Shown piece by piece: positions 18,687 through 27,835 of a stretch of 57,218 nt of DNA. The position numbers and the translations under genes were made by a program. The DNA lies in the NCBI GenBank assembly GCA_049297615.1, contig JBAQUQ010000183.1:1-57218 (forward strand), read 5' to 3'. How positions within the stretch are numbered: the stretch's first letter is position 1; every line of letters starts with the position of its first letter. This DNA is from JAEMQF01 sp049297615 (GTDB taxonomy: Bacteria > Pseudomonadota > Gammaproteobacteria > Burkholderiales > Burkholderiaceae_C). The notes under the pieces are model-generated. The model worked only from the letters and a program-made list of their open reading frames with translations, searched no databases and was not told the DNA's origin.

Positions 18687-19103
18687 CTACAGCAATGCGC
18701 GCAGCCAGCCGGGCAAGGGTCGAGATTTCTGCTGTTGAAAGTCGACCCAAACGGTTGTCGCGCCGCCGCTGGCGTAAATCACACCCGGCGCATCGGTGCG
18801 CGCCAGGGTCATGAAGGTTTCGAAGCTGGTGCGTCCCGGGTTGGCCACGTAGTGACACGCCAGCACGTCACCCGGAAATTCGAGCTGCTTGATGAAGTTG
18901 CAGAAGGTGTTCACGATCAAGGCGCCCTCGCCTGCCGGGTCGAGCGGCCCACATACTTTGCGCAGCCACTCCAGACGCACCGTTTCGAAGTAGCGAAAGT
19001 AGATCGTATTGTTGACATGGCCCATCGCGTCCATGTCACCCCATCGGATGGGGATCACCATCTCGTACGTCAACTTCTTCTGCTGCGGGATTTCCAGGCG
19101 CAT
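18687..19103 (-). CDS. Hotdog-fold acyl-CoA thioesterase (4HBT / YbgC-like)
   Basis: A 138-residue 4-hydroxybenzoyl-CoA-thioesterase-like protein. The catalytic-helix signature RWGDMDAMGHVNNTIYFRYFE (split as RWGDMDAMGHVNN at 20-32) contains the expected aspartate (D25). It would hydrolyse short- or medium-chain acyl-CoA in the cytosol. It starts 2 bp after yceH ends, and the CoA-transferase follows, consistent with balancing CoA pools during acyl metabolism. Substrate unknown. Confidence 0.88.
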   Translation of the reverse strand: MRLEIPQQKKLTYEMVIPIRWGDMDAMGHVNNTIYFRYFETVRLEWLRKVCGPLDPAGEGALIVNTFCNFIKQLEFPGDVLACHYVANPGRTSFETFMTLARTDAPGVIYASGGATTVWVDFQQQKSRPLPGWLRALL

Positions 19104-19105
19104 GG

Positions 19106-19777
19106 TCAGGGAGCCCGGGCAACGCCAAGCTCGGCGTACAGGTTGTCGACGAGGCCGCGCAGTTCATTCACCTCGAGTTGCAGGGCTGCGTGTTGCGCCT
19201 TGAGGGCGACGATTTCGCTGGTCGCGACGAAGTCCGCAGAATCGGACGACACGCTGGGCACACCGGGATCGACGGCGCCGCAAAGTTGGTGCATCCAGCG
19301 CTGTTCGCGTTCGCCCGCTTGACGTGCGAGTTTGACGACAAGGGCTCCGCCCTTTTCCTGCGGTCGCGCGGCCAACTCGTCGAGAAACCCCTGCACCGCC
19401 GAGAGATCCGCGAATCGATGCAGGCGCTCGCAGTTGATGCGCAACTCGGAACAGGTTTGCGGGCCGCGCAGGACGAGGACAGCGAGCAAGGCGACCGACT
19501 GTGACGGCAAACCCAGAACACGCCCCATATTGTGTTCATAACGGCTGACTCGCGAGCCGCTCGATTCGAACGCCAGGCTCAAGCTTTTCAGTGCATCGGC
19601 GGCCATTTGCACTTCGGCCTCCGCAGCATTGATCACCGGGTCGCGCGCCGTTTTCTGATTGCATCCCAATGTCAGCGAATTCAGCGACAGGGGGTAACTG
19701 TCGGGAACGGTATGTGCCTTCTCGATCAGTACGCCCAACACGCGGGCTTCGAGGGGCGACAGGCTTCGAAGGTTCAT
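19106..19777 (-). CDS. yceH: YceH/UPF0502 (DUF480) family protein
   Basis: A 223-residue protein of the DUF480 family: two winged-helix domains at the N-terminus (LSPLEARVLGVLIEKAHTVP, then YPLSLNSLTLGCNQK) followed by a C-terminal coiled-coil helix (LKAQHAALQLEVNELRGLV). The family is widespread in proteobacteria and has no established function; the winged helices suggest nucleic-acid or protein binding. It is packed between the SDR and thioesterase genes. Confidence 0.9.
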   Translation of the reverse strand: MNLRSLSPLEARVLGVLIEKAHTVPDSYPLSLNSLTLGCNQKTARDPVINAAEAEVQMAADALKSLSLAFESSGSRVSRYEHNMGRVLGLPSQSVALLAVLVLRGPQTCSELRINCERLHRFADLSAVQGFLDELAARPQEKGGALVVKLARQAGEREQRWMHQLCGAVDPGVPSVSSDSADFVATSEIVALKAQHAALQLEVNELRGLVDNLYAELGVARAP

Positions 19778-19793
19778 GGTCCGAGCGTCAGCG

Positions 19794-20576
19794 TCAGACC
19801 CCGAATCCGTCGTCGGCCTGGACGACGGCGCCGTTGACGAAATGGCTTTCGTTCGCGCAGAGCATCATCAGCACGGCGTCCAAGTCCTGCGGCCTGCCGA
19901 TGCGCTTGCGCGGCAGCATGTCGATGAGGCGCTTGCCTTGTTCGGTTTGCCAAAGGTGATGGTTGATCTCGGTGTCGATATAGCCCGGGCAAATGGCATT
20001 GACATTGATGCCCCAACGCCCCCACTCCAGGGCCATCGAACGCGTCATGTGAATGACCGCCGCCTTGCTCATCGCATAGACGCCGATCTGCCCCAACACC
20101 CTGAGTCCACCCATCGAGGCGATGTTGACGACGCGCCCTCCGGTAAATGTTCCCGGCGCGGCACCCTTGGCGCGAGCCAGCATGCGTTTGCCTACCTCTT
20201 GCGCGACGAAGAAGGCACCCTTGGTGTTGGTGTTGAAGATGAAGTCGTAGTCTTCTTCGCTCACATCGACGAGCCTTTGCGTGGTGCCCACGCCCGAGTT
20301 GTTGACGAGGATATCGATGCCGCCCATCTCGGTTTCAGTGTGCGCCACCGCGGCCCTGATGCTCGCCAGGTCGGTCACGTCCAGCGTGACGACATGCGCG
20401 ACGCCGCCCGTCGCTTCGATCTCGGCCCGCAAAGCCTTGAGCCGCTCGACGCGTCGCCCCGCCAAGGCCACTGCCGCTCCCGAGGCGGCAAGCGTCTTTG
20501 CAAACTGGGTACCCAGGCCGCTCGACGCGCCGGTGACCAGGGCTACGCGCCCTGAAAGGTCGATCGTATAGCTCAT
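19794..20576 (-). CDS. Short-chain dehydrogenase/reductase (SDR)
   Basis: A 260-residue classical SDR: NAD(P) motif TGASSGLG (15-22), NNSG at about 92-95, catalytic S154, Y167 and K171 (YAMSK). R41-R42 directly after the second beta strand hint at NADP(H) preference. Start at ATG 20576 (MSYTIDLSGRVALVTG); the longer reading upstream runs through the spacer. As first gene of the run leading to the CoA-transferase, it may reduce or oxidise a 3-hydroxyacyl or related intermediate; the substrate is not determined by sequence. Confidence 0.9.
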   Translation of the reverse strand: MSYTIDLSGRVALVTGASSGLGTQFAKTLAASGAAVALAGRRVERLKALRAEIEATGGVAHVVTLDVTDLASIRAAVAHTETEMGGIDILVNNSGVGTTQRLVDVSEEDYDFIFNTNTKGAFFVAQEVGKRMLARAKGAAPGTFTGGRVVNIASMGGLRVLGQIGVYAMSKAAVIHMTRSMALEWGRWGINVNAICPGYIDTEINHHLWQTEQGKRLIDMLPRKRIGRPQDLDAVLMMLCANESHFVNGAVVQADDGFGV

Positions 20577-20717
20577 GAAACTTGCTCCCGCAAAATTGCC
20601 TGTCGCTCGTTGTCGATCAATGGCGCTCGATACAATGCCGCGTCGCCGCGCAACGTATTGTCCATGAGCCCGACGGGCCACAGGGATAGGCGAAGTGCAC
20701 AGCATGCAGCCAGGCCA

Positions 20718-22403
20718 ATGACCCCCGATGCCATCCGCGAAAGATACGGCCCGCGCGAGGTCGTGGAATACGACGTCGTCGTGATCGGCGCCGGCCCTGC
20801 CGGGTTGGCCGCGGCGATCCGCCTCAAGCAATTGGCGGCGCTGCAAGGCCAGCAAGTTTCGGTCGTGGTTCTGGAAAAGGGCTCAGAGCCGGGCGCGCAC
20901 ATTCTTTCCGGCGCTGTCTTGGATCCGCGCGCCATCTCCGAGTTGTTTCCGAATTGGGCGGAACTGGGCGCGCCGTTGAACCAGCCGGTCTCGCGGGACC
21001 TGTTCCTTTTCTTGGGCGAGACCAGCGCGAAACCGACACCGCAGTTTCTCCTGCCCGATTGCTTCAAGAACCACGGCAGCTATATCGTCAGCTTGGGCCA
21101 TGTGGTGCGCTGGATGGCGCAGCAAGCCGAAGGCCTGGGTGTGGAGATCTTTCCCGGATTTGCCGCCGCCGAAATCCTGTTCAATCAGGATGGATCGGTC
21201 AAAGGCGTGGCCACGGGCAATATGGGCGTGGGCAAAGACGGCGAGCCTCACGAGGGCTTTCAACTCGGCATGGAATTGCACGCGCGCTACACGATCTTCG
21301 CCGAGGGCTCGCGCGGCCACTTGGGCAAGCAGATCATTGCGCACTACAAGCTCGACGCCGGCCGTGACCCGCAGAGTTATGGCATCGGATTGAAAGAGTT
21401 GTGGGAGGTGGCGGCGCCGCAGTACCAGCCGGGCCTTGTCGTGCACACCGCCGGCTGGCCACTGGACGCCAACACCTATGGCGGCTCATTCCTCTATCAC
21501 GCGGCCGACAACAAGGTGGCGCTTGGATTCGTCGTCGGCCTCGACTACACGAATCCGTGGCTGAGCCCGTTCGAAGAATTCCAACGCTGGAAAACACACC
21601 CCGCGATTCGCAAGACGCTCGAAGGTGGCAAACGAATCTCATATGGCGCGCGCGCCATCACGGCCGGTGGCATCTTGAGCCTGCCCAAATTGGTATTTCC
21701 CGGCGGAGCCCTGGTGGGATGCGAGGCGGGCACGCTTAACGCATCGCGCATCAAGGGCAGTCACTCTGCCATCAAGACCGGCATGCTCGCCGCGGAAGCC
21801 GCGTACGAGGCGCTGGCCGCGGGTCGCAGGCACGACGAGTTGAGCGCCTACCCCGACGCGTTTGCCAGAAGCTGGCTGTTCGAGGAATTGGACGGCTCAC
21901 GCAACTTCAAGCAGTGGTTCAAGAAGGGACGCACGATCGCCACGCTGATGACGGGCATCGAGCAATGGTTGTTGCCCAAATTGGGCGTGAAGGCTCCGCC
22001 CTGGACTCTGCATCGCGCCGCGCCGGATAATTTCTATTTGAAGCCCGCCGCCGAATGTGCGCAGATCGCCTACCCCAAGCCCGACGGCAAGATCAGTTTC
22101 GATCGACTGTCCAGCGTCTTTGTCAGCAACACGAATCACGAAGAGCGCCAACCCGCGCATTTGACATTGAAGAATGGCGACGTGCCGGTGAGCGTGAATC
22201 TGGCCAGATACGCCGGCCCGGAAGCCCGCTATTGCCCGGCGGGCGTTTACGAATTCGTCAAGACGCAGACAGGTGCGGATCGGCTGCAAATCAACGCACA
22301 GAACTGCGTGCATTGCAAAACCTGCGACATCAAGGACCCGACACAGAATATCGTCTGGGTCACGCCTGAGGGCGGCGGCGGTCCGAACTACAGCGAGATG
22401 TAG
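20718..22403 (+). CDS. Electron transfer flavoprotein-ubiquinone oxidoreductase
   Basis: A 561-residue monotopic membrane flavoprotein that passes electrons from ETF to ubiquinone during fatty-acid and amino-acid oxidation. It has the FAD motif VIGAGPAGLAAAI (23-35), and the C-terminal [4Fe-4S] ferredoxin-like domain with Cys in CPAGVYEF and NCVHCKTCDIKDP. Start at ATG 20718 (MTPDAIRERYGPREVV); the longer frame from 20610 is not family-like. Divergent from the SDR operon, sharing a 141-bp control region, which fits a common role in acyl oxidation. Confidence 0.95.
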   Translation: MTPDAIRERYGPREVVEYDVVVIGAGPAGLAAAIRLKQLAALQGQQVSVVVLEKGSEPGAHILSGAVLDPRAISELFPNWAELGAPLNQPVSRDLFLFLGETSAKPTPQFLLPDCFKNHGSYIVSLGHVVRWMAQQAEGLGVEIFPGFAAAEILFNQDGSVKGVATGNMGVGKDGEPHEGFQLGMELHARYTIFAEGSRGHLGKQIIAHYKLDAGRDPQSYGIGLKELWEVAAPQYQPGLVVHTAGWPLDANTYGGSFLYHAADNKVALGFVVGLDYTNPWLSPFEEFQRWKTHPAIRKTLEGGKRISYGARAITAGGILSLPKLVFPGGALVGCEAGTLNASRIKGSHSAIKTGMLAAEAAYEALAAGRRHDELSAYPDAFARSWLFEELDGSRNFKQWFKKGRTIATLMTGIEQWLLPKLGVKAPPWTLHRAAPDNFYLKPAAECAQIAYPKPDGKISFDRLSSVFVSNTNHEERQPAHLTLKNGDVPVSVNLARYAGPEARYCPAGVYEFVKTQTGADRLQINAQNCVHCKTCDIKDPTQNIVWVTPEGGGGPNYSEM

Positions 22404-22415
22404 GCCGGCGCTGCG

Positions 22416-22706
22416 CTAGCGTAGCGGGACAAGCGGATAAGCCGGGTCGCTGTAGCCTGGCGTGGAGGGGTGCCCAGGCTTTACGAGGGAGTCGACCAGC
22501 GCTTCATCTTGCGCGGTGAGCGCGCAATCGAGAGCGCCAAGATAGTCCTGCCACTGCGCAAGAGTGCGCGGCCCGGCAACGACAGCGCTGACGGCTCTGT
22601 TGGCCAACACCCAGGCCGTGGCGAAATGGACGAGCGACACGCCCCGCTTCGCACAATGCCCTTGACATGGTCTCTCGCGCGCGAGCCTGTTGCCCCAGCG
22701 CCGCAT
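22416..22706 (-). pseudogene. C-terminal remnant of an aldo/keto reductase
   Basis: The minus-strand frame ending at 22416 contains about 80 residues typical of the end of an AKR: VSLVHFATAWVLANRAV, then VAGPRTLAQWQDYLGALD, and the tail HPSTPGYSDPAYPL. The first 230 or so residues, including the catalytic Tyr and Lys, are absent. The frame begins with unrelated residues and the next gene upstream ends at 22743. It is therefore a truncated leftover rather than a working enzyme. It may have belonged with the sugar-acid genes beside it. Confidence 0.8.
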
Positions 22707-22742
22707 GATATTCCGAGCCTGGGCTGCAATGGCGATGAGCTT

Positions 22743-23672
22743 TCAGCGTCCCCAGCGCAGCACCAATGGATCGAGCCGGCGCGCGATGCTCATCAAGCCG
22801 CGGCGTGTGTCGGCGTGCATCGCGGGCAACGGGTGCCGCGGCGCTTCGCAATCGATCACGCCGCCCTCCTTCATCAGCGCCTTCGCCGCGAGCAGGCCAC
22901 ACTGGCGGTTCTCGTAGTTGATCAGGGGCAGCCAGCGCTCGTAAGCTGCAATGGCATCGTCACGCCGGCCGGCGGCGTAGGCGTCGACGATCGCGCGCAT
23001 TCCGTCCGGATAACCGCCCCCCGTCATGGCACCGGTCGCGCCGGCGTCGAAATCGGCGAGCAGGGTGATTCCCTCTTCGCCGTCCCACGGCCCTTCTATG
23101 GCGACCCCGCCCAGGCGGATCAGCTCGTGCAGCTTCGCAGCTGCGCCCGGCGTTTCGATCTTGAAGTAGGCGACGTGCTCGATCTCCCTGGCCAAGCGCG
23201 CGAGAAACGACGCCGAAAGCGGGGTGCCGCTGACCGGGGCGTCCTGGATCATGATAGGAATCGTGATGCTGTCCGACAGCTGGCGGAAGAACTCGTAGCT
23301 CTGCGGTTCGGAAACGCGCAGCGTGGCGCCGTGATAAGGCGGCATCACCATCACCATCGCCGCGCCCAGGTCCTGCGCGCGGCGGCTTCTCTGGGCGCAA
23401 ACCTTGGAGCTGAAGTGAGTTGTCGTCACAATGACCGGCACACGGTTTCGCACATGCTCGAGGATGGCGCGTGTGAGGTGCTCGCGTTCGTCGTCGGACA
23501 GCGCGAACTGCTCGGAGAAGTTGGCCAGGATGCACAGGCCGTTCGAGCCGGCGTCGATCATGAAGTCAACGCAGCGCTTTTGGCTGGTCAAATCGAGCTC
23601 GCCACTTTCGGTGAAGGTGCTCGGCACGACGGGGAAAACACCCTTGTAGCAAACCGTACGGGCTGTATTCAT
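22743..23672 (-). CDS. Dihydrodipicolinate synthase-family aldolase/dehydratase (possible 2-keto-3-deoxy-sugar-acid dehydratase)
   Basis: A 309-residue (beta/alpha)8 class I lyase of the DapA superfamily. The Schiff-base lysine is K171 in YFKIET, and the catalytic-region tyrosine is in MPPYHGATLR (about 113). True DapA has a different substrate loop; this one resembles L-2-keto-3-deoxyarabonate dehydratase-type enzymes, which remove water from 2-keto-3-deoxy sugar acids. A divergently transcribed SMP-30 lactonase and an AKR remnant beside it support a sugar-acid pathway. The specific substrate is inference. Confidence 0.82.
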   Translation of the reverse strand: MNTARTVCYKGVFPVVPSTFTESGELDLTSQKRCVDFMIDAGSNGLCILANFSEQFALSDDEREHLTRAILEHVRNRVPVIVTTTHFSSKVCAQRSRRAQDLGAAMVMVMPPYHGATLRVSEPQSYEFFRQLSDSITIPIMIQDAPVSGTPLSASFLARLAREIEHVAYFKIETPGAAAKLHELIRLGGVAIEGPWDGEEGITLLADFDAGATGAMTGGGYPDGMRAIVDAYAAGRRDDAIAAYERWLPLINYENRQCGLLAAKALMKEGGVIDCEAPRHPLPAMHADTRRGLMSIARRLDPLVLRWGR

Positions 23673-23827
23673 CTGAGCTCCTGATGCCTATCGACAATGG
23701 ATTGAATACTAAAGTAGGCCCCTGTTCTGCTGCGGCTGACACTCGGCCGGACGCGGGGCTTCGCCGCCGACACGGCCAGGTATAAAGGTGGGGCTTTAGA
23801 GCTCGCAGTATTTTATTGAGAAGGCTT

Positions 23828-24757
23828 ATGAAGATTCGCGAACTCGCCGGTGGCTTGCAGTTTCCCGAAGGACCGGTCGCGATGGGCGACGGGTCGATCC
23901 TGCTCGTCGAGATCGCGCGTGGCACGCTCAGCCGTGTCACGCGTGACGGCCGGGTGCGGGTCGTCGCCGAACTCGGCGGTGGCCCAAACGGCGCGGCGAT
24001 TGGCCCGGACGGCGCAGTCTACGTGTGCAACAACGGTGGCTTCGCCTGGCGAACCGAAAGCGACGGCTGCCTTCGGCCGATAGGTCAGGCCGCCGACTAT
24101 TCCGGTGGGCGCATCGAGCGGGTCGACCTGAACACCGGCCGTTTCGAGCGCCTTTTCGACAGCGTGGAAGGACAGAACCTGCGTGGCCCGAACGACTTGG
24201 TGTTCGATGCGCACGGCGGCTTTTATTTCACCGATCTGGGCAAAGTACGCGCCAGCGAAATGGACCGCGGCGGCGTCTTCTATGCGCACAGCGGCAGCGC
24301 AGCGTCCCATGTCATCGCTCGCCCGGTGATGACGCCCAACGGCATCGCTTTGTCACCGGACGGCAACACTCTCTACTATGCCGAGACCGAAGGCGCCCGC
24401 GTCTGGGCCTTCGACATCACGGCGCCTGGCAAAGTGCGCAAGGAAGGCTGGCCCTCGCCGCAGGGCGCGCGTTTCCTCGTTGCCGCACCGGGCGGGCACT
24501 ATCAGCGCTTCGATTCGATGGCGGTCGACGCCGACGGCCAGCTTTGCGTGGCCACCCTGATTCACGGCGGCATCACGGTCGTCCCGCCCGACGGAGGTAG
24601 CGCGAGCCACGTGCCTCTGCCGGATCGCTACACGACCAATATTTGTTTCGGCGGGCCCGACCTGCGAACCGCCTATATCACTTTGTCAGGGGTGGGCAAG
24701 CTGATCGCGATCGACGACTGGCCGGTCGCGGGCTTGAAACTGAATTACCAGGCGTAG
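23828..24757 (+). CDS. SMP-30/gluconolactonase/LRE-family lactonase
   Basis: A 309-residue six-bladed beta-propeller lactone hydrolase. Metal-site residues are visible: E14 in FPEGPV, the Asn in LRGPNDLVFD, and the Asp in YQRFDSMAVD. No signal peptide, so it is cytosolic. It would open a sugar lactone to its acid, the step before dehydration. Start at ATG 23828, preceded by GAGAAGG, rather than the TTG at 23816. Divergent from the DapA-like gene over a 155-bp spacer, so both may answer to one regulator, none of which is encoded here. Confidence 0.88.
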   Translation: MKIRELAGGLQFPEGPVAMGDGSILLVEIARGTLSRVTRDGRVRVVAELGGGPNGAAIGPDGAVYVCNNGGFAWRTESDGCLRPIGQAADYSGGRIERVDLNTGRFERLFDSVEGQNLRGPNDLVFDAHGGFYFTDLGKVRASEMDRGGVFYAHSGSAASHVIARPVMTPNGIALSPDGNTLYYAETEGARVWAFDITAPGKVRKEGWPSPQGARFLVAAPGGHYQRFDSMAVDADGQLCVATLIHGGITVVPPDGGSASHVPLPDRYTTNICFGGPDLRTAYITLSGVGKLIAIDDWPVAGLKLNYQA

Positions 24758-24857
24758 TGCACGCCAGGTGATTGCCAATGGTCGCATGAGGGCCGCCGGC
24801 GATTTCCCCAACTACTGGCGAGATCCCTTTGCCGGATCGATAACGGCCAATGAGGTC

Positions 24858-26045
24858 TCACAGCGTTCGGCCACGCATCGACGCCGGCTTTCCAGGCAGT
24901 TTCAACAGCGTGCCGGTATTGGTCACCGTGTCGCCGTCCACGCGCAACACCGAGATGTCCTCGTCGATGAAGTTACCGACATAGAGCCAGCGGCCGTCCG
25001 GGCTGAACACCGCTCCCTCGGGCAGGCCGCGCACCTCGACTTCGCCGATCTTGCTGACCTTCTTGCCGTCGATTTTCAGCACCACGACGCTGCCGTTGCG
25101 GTTGTAGAAGAATTCCGTTTTCGCGTTGTTCGATCCACGCAACAACACGGCGACCGCGAGCTTGCCAGTGGGGCTGATCGCGAACCCTTCAGGCGCGTCG
25201 CCCACCACCACCTTGTCGATCACACGTTCGGGCTTGGCTTCGAGATCGATCACGGAGACAGTGTCGACGTTGCCGTCGGAGCCGCCGTTATTGCCGTTGT
25301 CTGCCGTCAGCGCGAGCCGGCCGTCGGGCGTCACGTCGAGGTTGTAGGGCCACAGGCCCACCGCGAGGTCGCGCTTCGTGTACGTCACCTTCTGGCCGTC
25401 GACCTCGAGCAGGGCGACCTTGTGCCCCGGAAACTTGCCGGCGATCGCGCGCTTGCCATCGGGAGTGAACACCACATGAGCGACATGCTCGCCGATCACC
25501 ACGGTGTCCACCGGACGGACCTGCTTGCCCGAAATCGCGAGCACGCTGATCGAGTTGTCGGCGCGGTTGGCGATGAGCGCCAGGTTGCCGGCGCGGTTAA
25601 TCGACATTCCCGAAGGTTGTTTACCCACCGCGACCGTGTCGATCAGCGCCGGCGGGCTGGTCGTGAGGTCGATGACGTAGAGCTTGTTGCCCGGCGCTGA
25701 CTTCCAGTTGGCACCGTCGGCCACCCAGTCCACCGAGTTCGCCACCAATGCGAGCTGGCCATTGGGCGTAATGGCCAGGTTGGTGGGCGGGCCGAAGATC
25801 GAATTCATCAGTGGCAAATTGGCGACGATCTTCGGATTCGCGGGGTCGGAGCCGATGTCGACGATCGTGACCGAGTCCTTGCCCGGCGGCAGGAACTGGA
25901 TCTTTCCATCCGCCCCCCACGTCACCTTGTTGTCGACTCCGACCAGCATGTACTCGGGCCTGCCAGCAGCCATGCGTTCTGGGGTGGCACAGGCGGCGAG
26001 CAGCGCCGCGGCGCAAAGCATCGCGAGCGAACAAATTCGGTTCAT
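24858..26045 (-). CDS. YncE-like beta-propeller lipoprotein
   Basis: 395 residues. A lipoprotein signal (MNRICSLAMLCAAALLAAC, lipidated Cys at 19) is followed by repeated WD/YVTN-type propeller blades of about 40 residues with recurring patterns such as TPDGRLALTADN, SPTGKLAVAV and SPDGRWLYVGN. It is anchored in a membrane facing the periplasm. Such proteins bind ligands or partners; the family's function is not known in general. Start at ATG 26045 because it gives the lipoprotein signal and has GGAGA just upstream; the longer frame does not. Confidence 0.85.
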   Translation of the reverse strand: MNRICSLAMLCAAALLAACATPERMAAGRPEYMLVGVDNKVTWGADGKIQFLPPGKDSVTIVDIGSDPANPKIVANLPLMNSIFGPPTNLAITPNGQLALVANSVDWVADGANWKSAPGNKLYVIDLTTSPPALIDTVAVGKQPSGMSINRAGNLALIANRADNSISVLAISGKQVRPVDTVVIGEHVAHVVFTPDGKRAIAGKFPGHKVALLEVDGQKVTYTKRDLAVGLWPYNLDVTPDGRLALTADNGNNGGSDGNVDTVSVIDLEAKPERVIDKVVVGDAPEGFAISPTGKLAVAVLLRGSNNAKTEFFYNRNGSVVVLKIDGKKVSKIGEVEVRGLPEGAVFSPDGRWLYVGNFIDEDISVLRVDGDTVTNTGTLLKLPGKPASMRGRTL

Positions 26046-26356
26046 CGTCGTCTCCTGTTGTTCAATGTTTTGCCACGCCAAGGGCGGCCGCGAGGTCGCG
26101 CATGAACGCGGCAAACCTGGATTCGAATCGCGCGACCGTACAGGCCGCAGCGGGGGCTGTCAATCGGGAGTCTCGCGGCCTCATGCGAGGACAACACGCG
26201 CGACACGCTCGGTGCCCACTGCGTGCATTGGGCGCATCGGGAAGACTGGTTAAACTTTATCGAACCTCGCCGGCACGCCGCTTGCAGCGATTGGCCCTGG
26301 GCGCTGCAACGGCGTCGCGGATCAACAAGCCAGGCGACAAAAACCTCACCCGCGCG
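26046..26356. other. Divergent spacer with one candidate promoter
   Basis: 311 bp between the propeller lipoprotein gene (minus) and the substrate-binding-like gene (plus). On the plus strand TTGGGC (26228-26233) and TAAACT (26251-26256) with a 17-bp gap make a fair sigma70 promoter for the downstream gene, about 100 bp before its start. Nothing else recognisable; no ORF here looks real. Confidence 0.4.
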
Positions 26357-27088
26357 ATGACAACACACAATCTACCCGCCCTTCGCGCCGAATTCGCACC
26401 GACCGGCACCTTGCGCGTGGGGCTCAACTTGTCGAATTTTCTGCTCGTCAATTCGGCTTCGGCGACGGGCGAGCCCACTGGAATCGCGCCCGACATCGGC
26501 CGCGAGCTGGCACGCCGCCTTGGCCTACCGCTGGCCTTCGTCAAATATCCGGCGCCCGGCGACCTCGCCGCAGCGGCCAGCTCAGGAGCGTGGGATATCG
26601 GCCTTATCGGTGCCGACCCCTTGCGTGCAGGCGAAATCGCCTTCACCACGGCGTATCTCGAAATCGAAGCGAGCTATTTGGTACTCGAAGACTCGCCGAT
26701 ACGGCGCATCGAAGACGTGGATCGCCCGGGTATCCGCATCGCCGTCGGCGACAAAACGGCTTACGACATGTACCTTCGGCGTACTCTGAAACACGCCACC
26801 CTGCACCGCGCCGAGGGCATCGAAGCGTCTTACCAGTTGTTCCTGCGCGAACGCCTCGACGTGCTGGCGGGTTTGAAACCGCGCCTGGTGCAGGACCAGG
26901 GCAAACACCCGGGTTCGCGAATCCTCGAAGGCCGCTTCACCGCCATCCAGCAGGCCATCGGCACGCCGCTCGCCCGCAAGGCCGCGGCGGCATACCTGCA
27001 GGACTTCGTGCAGCAGATCAAGACCGGCCTGGTGGCGGAATTGATCGACAAGCACGGCGTGCGCGGCGTCAGCGTGGCTCCGCCTTGA
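26357..27088 (+). CDS. Substrate-binding-domain protein (SBP family 3), no signal peptide
   Basis: 243 residues with the type II periplasmic-binding fold of amino-acid binding proteins: GTLRVGLNLSNF, GIAPDIGRELARRLGLPL, WDIGLIGADPLRAGEIAFT, and the second-lobe segment RIAVGDKTAYDMYLRRTL. Neither from ATG 26357 nor from the longer frame (26102) is there an export signal, so it probably stays in the cytoplasm. No permease or ATPase gene is near. It may be a sensor or a solitary enzyme-like derivative rather than part of a transporter. Confidence 0.75.
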   Translation: MTTHNLPALRAEFAPTGTLRVGLNLSNFLLVNSASATGEPTGIAPDIGRELARRLGLPLAFVKYPAPGDLAAAASSGAWDIGLIGADPLRAGEIAFTTAYLEIEASYLVLEDSPIRRIEDVDRPGIRIAVGDKTAYDMYLRRTLKHATLHRAEGIEASYQLFLRERLDVLAGLKPRLVQDQGKHPGSRILEGRFTAIQQAIGTPLARKAAAAYLQDFVQQIKTGLVAELIDKHGVRGVSVAPP

Positions 27089-27170
27089 GAGCCCGGAGCG
27101 CGACGGCTTCGCCGTCAAAGTCGGCCGGATGCCTGGCGCGGGCTTGAGCGAAGGCCCGGATACAAGGACA

Positions 27171-27202
27171 AAGGGTCAGACGGTTTTAAGCGGCTGACCC
27201 TT
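27171..27202. terminator. Hairpin terminator between the SBP-like gene and tRNA-Pro
   Basis: AAGGGTCAG (27171-27179) pairs with CTGACCCTT (27194-27202) as a 9-bp stem, with TCTCT following on the plus side and TTTG on the minus side. It sits between convergent units and probably ends both, though the T-runs are weak. Confidence 0.55.
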
Positions 27203-27217
27203 CTCTAACTCTAACCC

Positions 27218-27296
<79 letters not shown>

Positions 27297-27336
27297 ATGT
27301 TGGACGATTATAGGGTCGCGACTCGCGGCGTTGATT

Positions 27337-27801
27337 TCAAGGCGTGAGCAGGGATCGAATGGACTGCAGTTCGTCGCGCACCTGGTCAACCGTGAGTTCA
27401 GCGGTGCTGCGCGGTCGCGCCGGAATCGACAAGGTGCTTGCGCCAGTCTGGGTGAGCGCCAATGCGACCGCGGGCTCATTTACGGATTCACTCACGGCGT
27501 CGACCGACTCCTCGAGCCCGGATAAGGGTGGGCTGAACTCTCGCTGAGGGATTTCAAACAGGCGGTTGCGCGCCCCACTGATCGTGAAGCCCTGGTCATA
27601 CAACAGCTCCCGGATGCGGCGGATCAGCAGGACCTCGTGGTGCTGGTAATAACGTCGGTTTCCGCGCCGCTTCATCGGCTTGAGCTGACTGAACTCCTGC
27701 TCCCAGTAGCGCAAAACATACGGCTTCACGCCGCACAATTCACTGACTTCACCGATCGTGAAGTAACGTTTTGCTGGGATTTCAGGAAGTGCTTTCTCCA
27801 T
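27337..27801 (-). CDS. MerR-family transcriptional regulator
   Basis: 154 residues. An N-terminal MerR winged helix (YFTIGEVSELCGVKPYVLRYWEQEF) with the wing (RRGNRRYYQ) is followed by a short dimerisation helix (LIRRIRELLYDQGFTISGAR) and a poorly ordered acidic tail. There is no cysteine-based metal site as in MerR or CueR. This regulator downstream of ihfA is conserved in proteobacteria; its targets are not known to me. Start at ATG 27801 rather than TTG 27810. Confidence 0.88.
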   Translation of the reverse strand: MEKALPEIPAKRYFTIGEVSELCGVKPYVLRYWEQEFSQLKPMKRRGNRRYYQHHEVLLIRRIRELLYDQGFTISGARNRLFEIPQREFSPPLSGLEESVDAVSESVNEPAVALALTQTGASTLSIPARPRSTAELTVDQVRDELQSIRSLLTP

Positions 27802-27835
27802 AAGAATCAATAAGTTCCGGAGAGAAAGCTAGACT

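Noticed and set aside
23673..23827. Operator for a sugar-acid regulator in the divergent spacer
   Set aside because: No clear palindrome or regulator gene nearby; cannot be supported by sequence alone.
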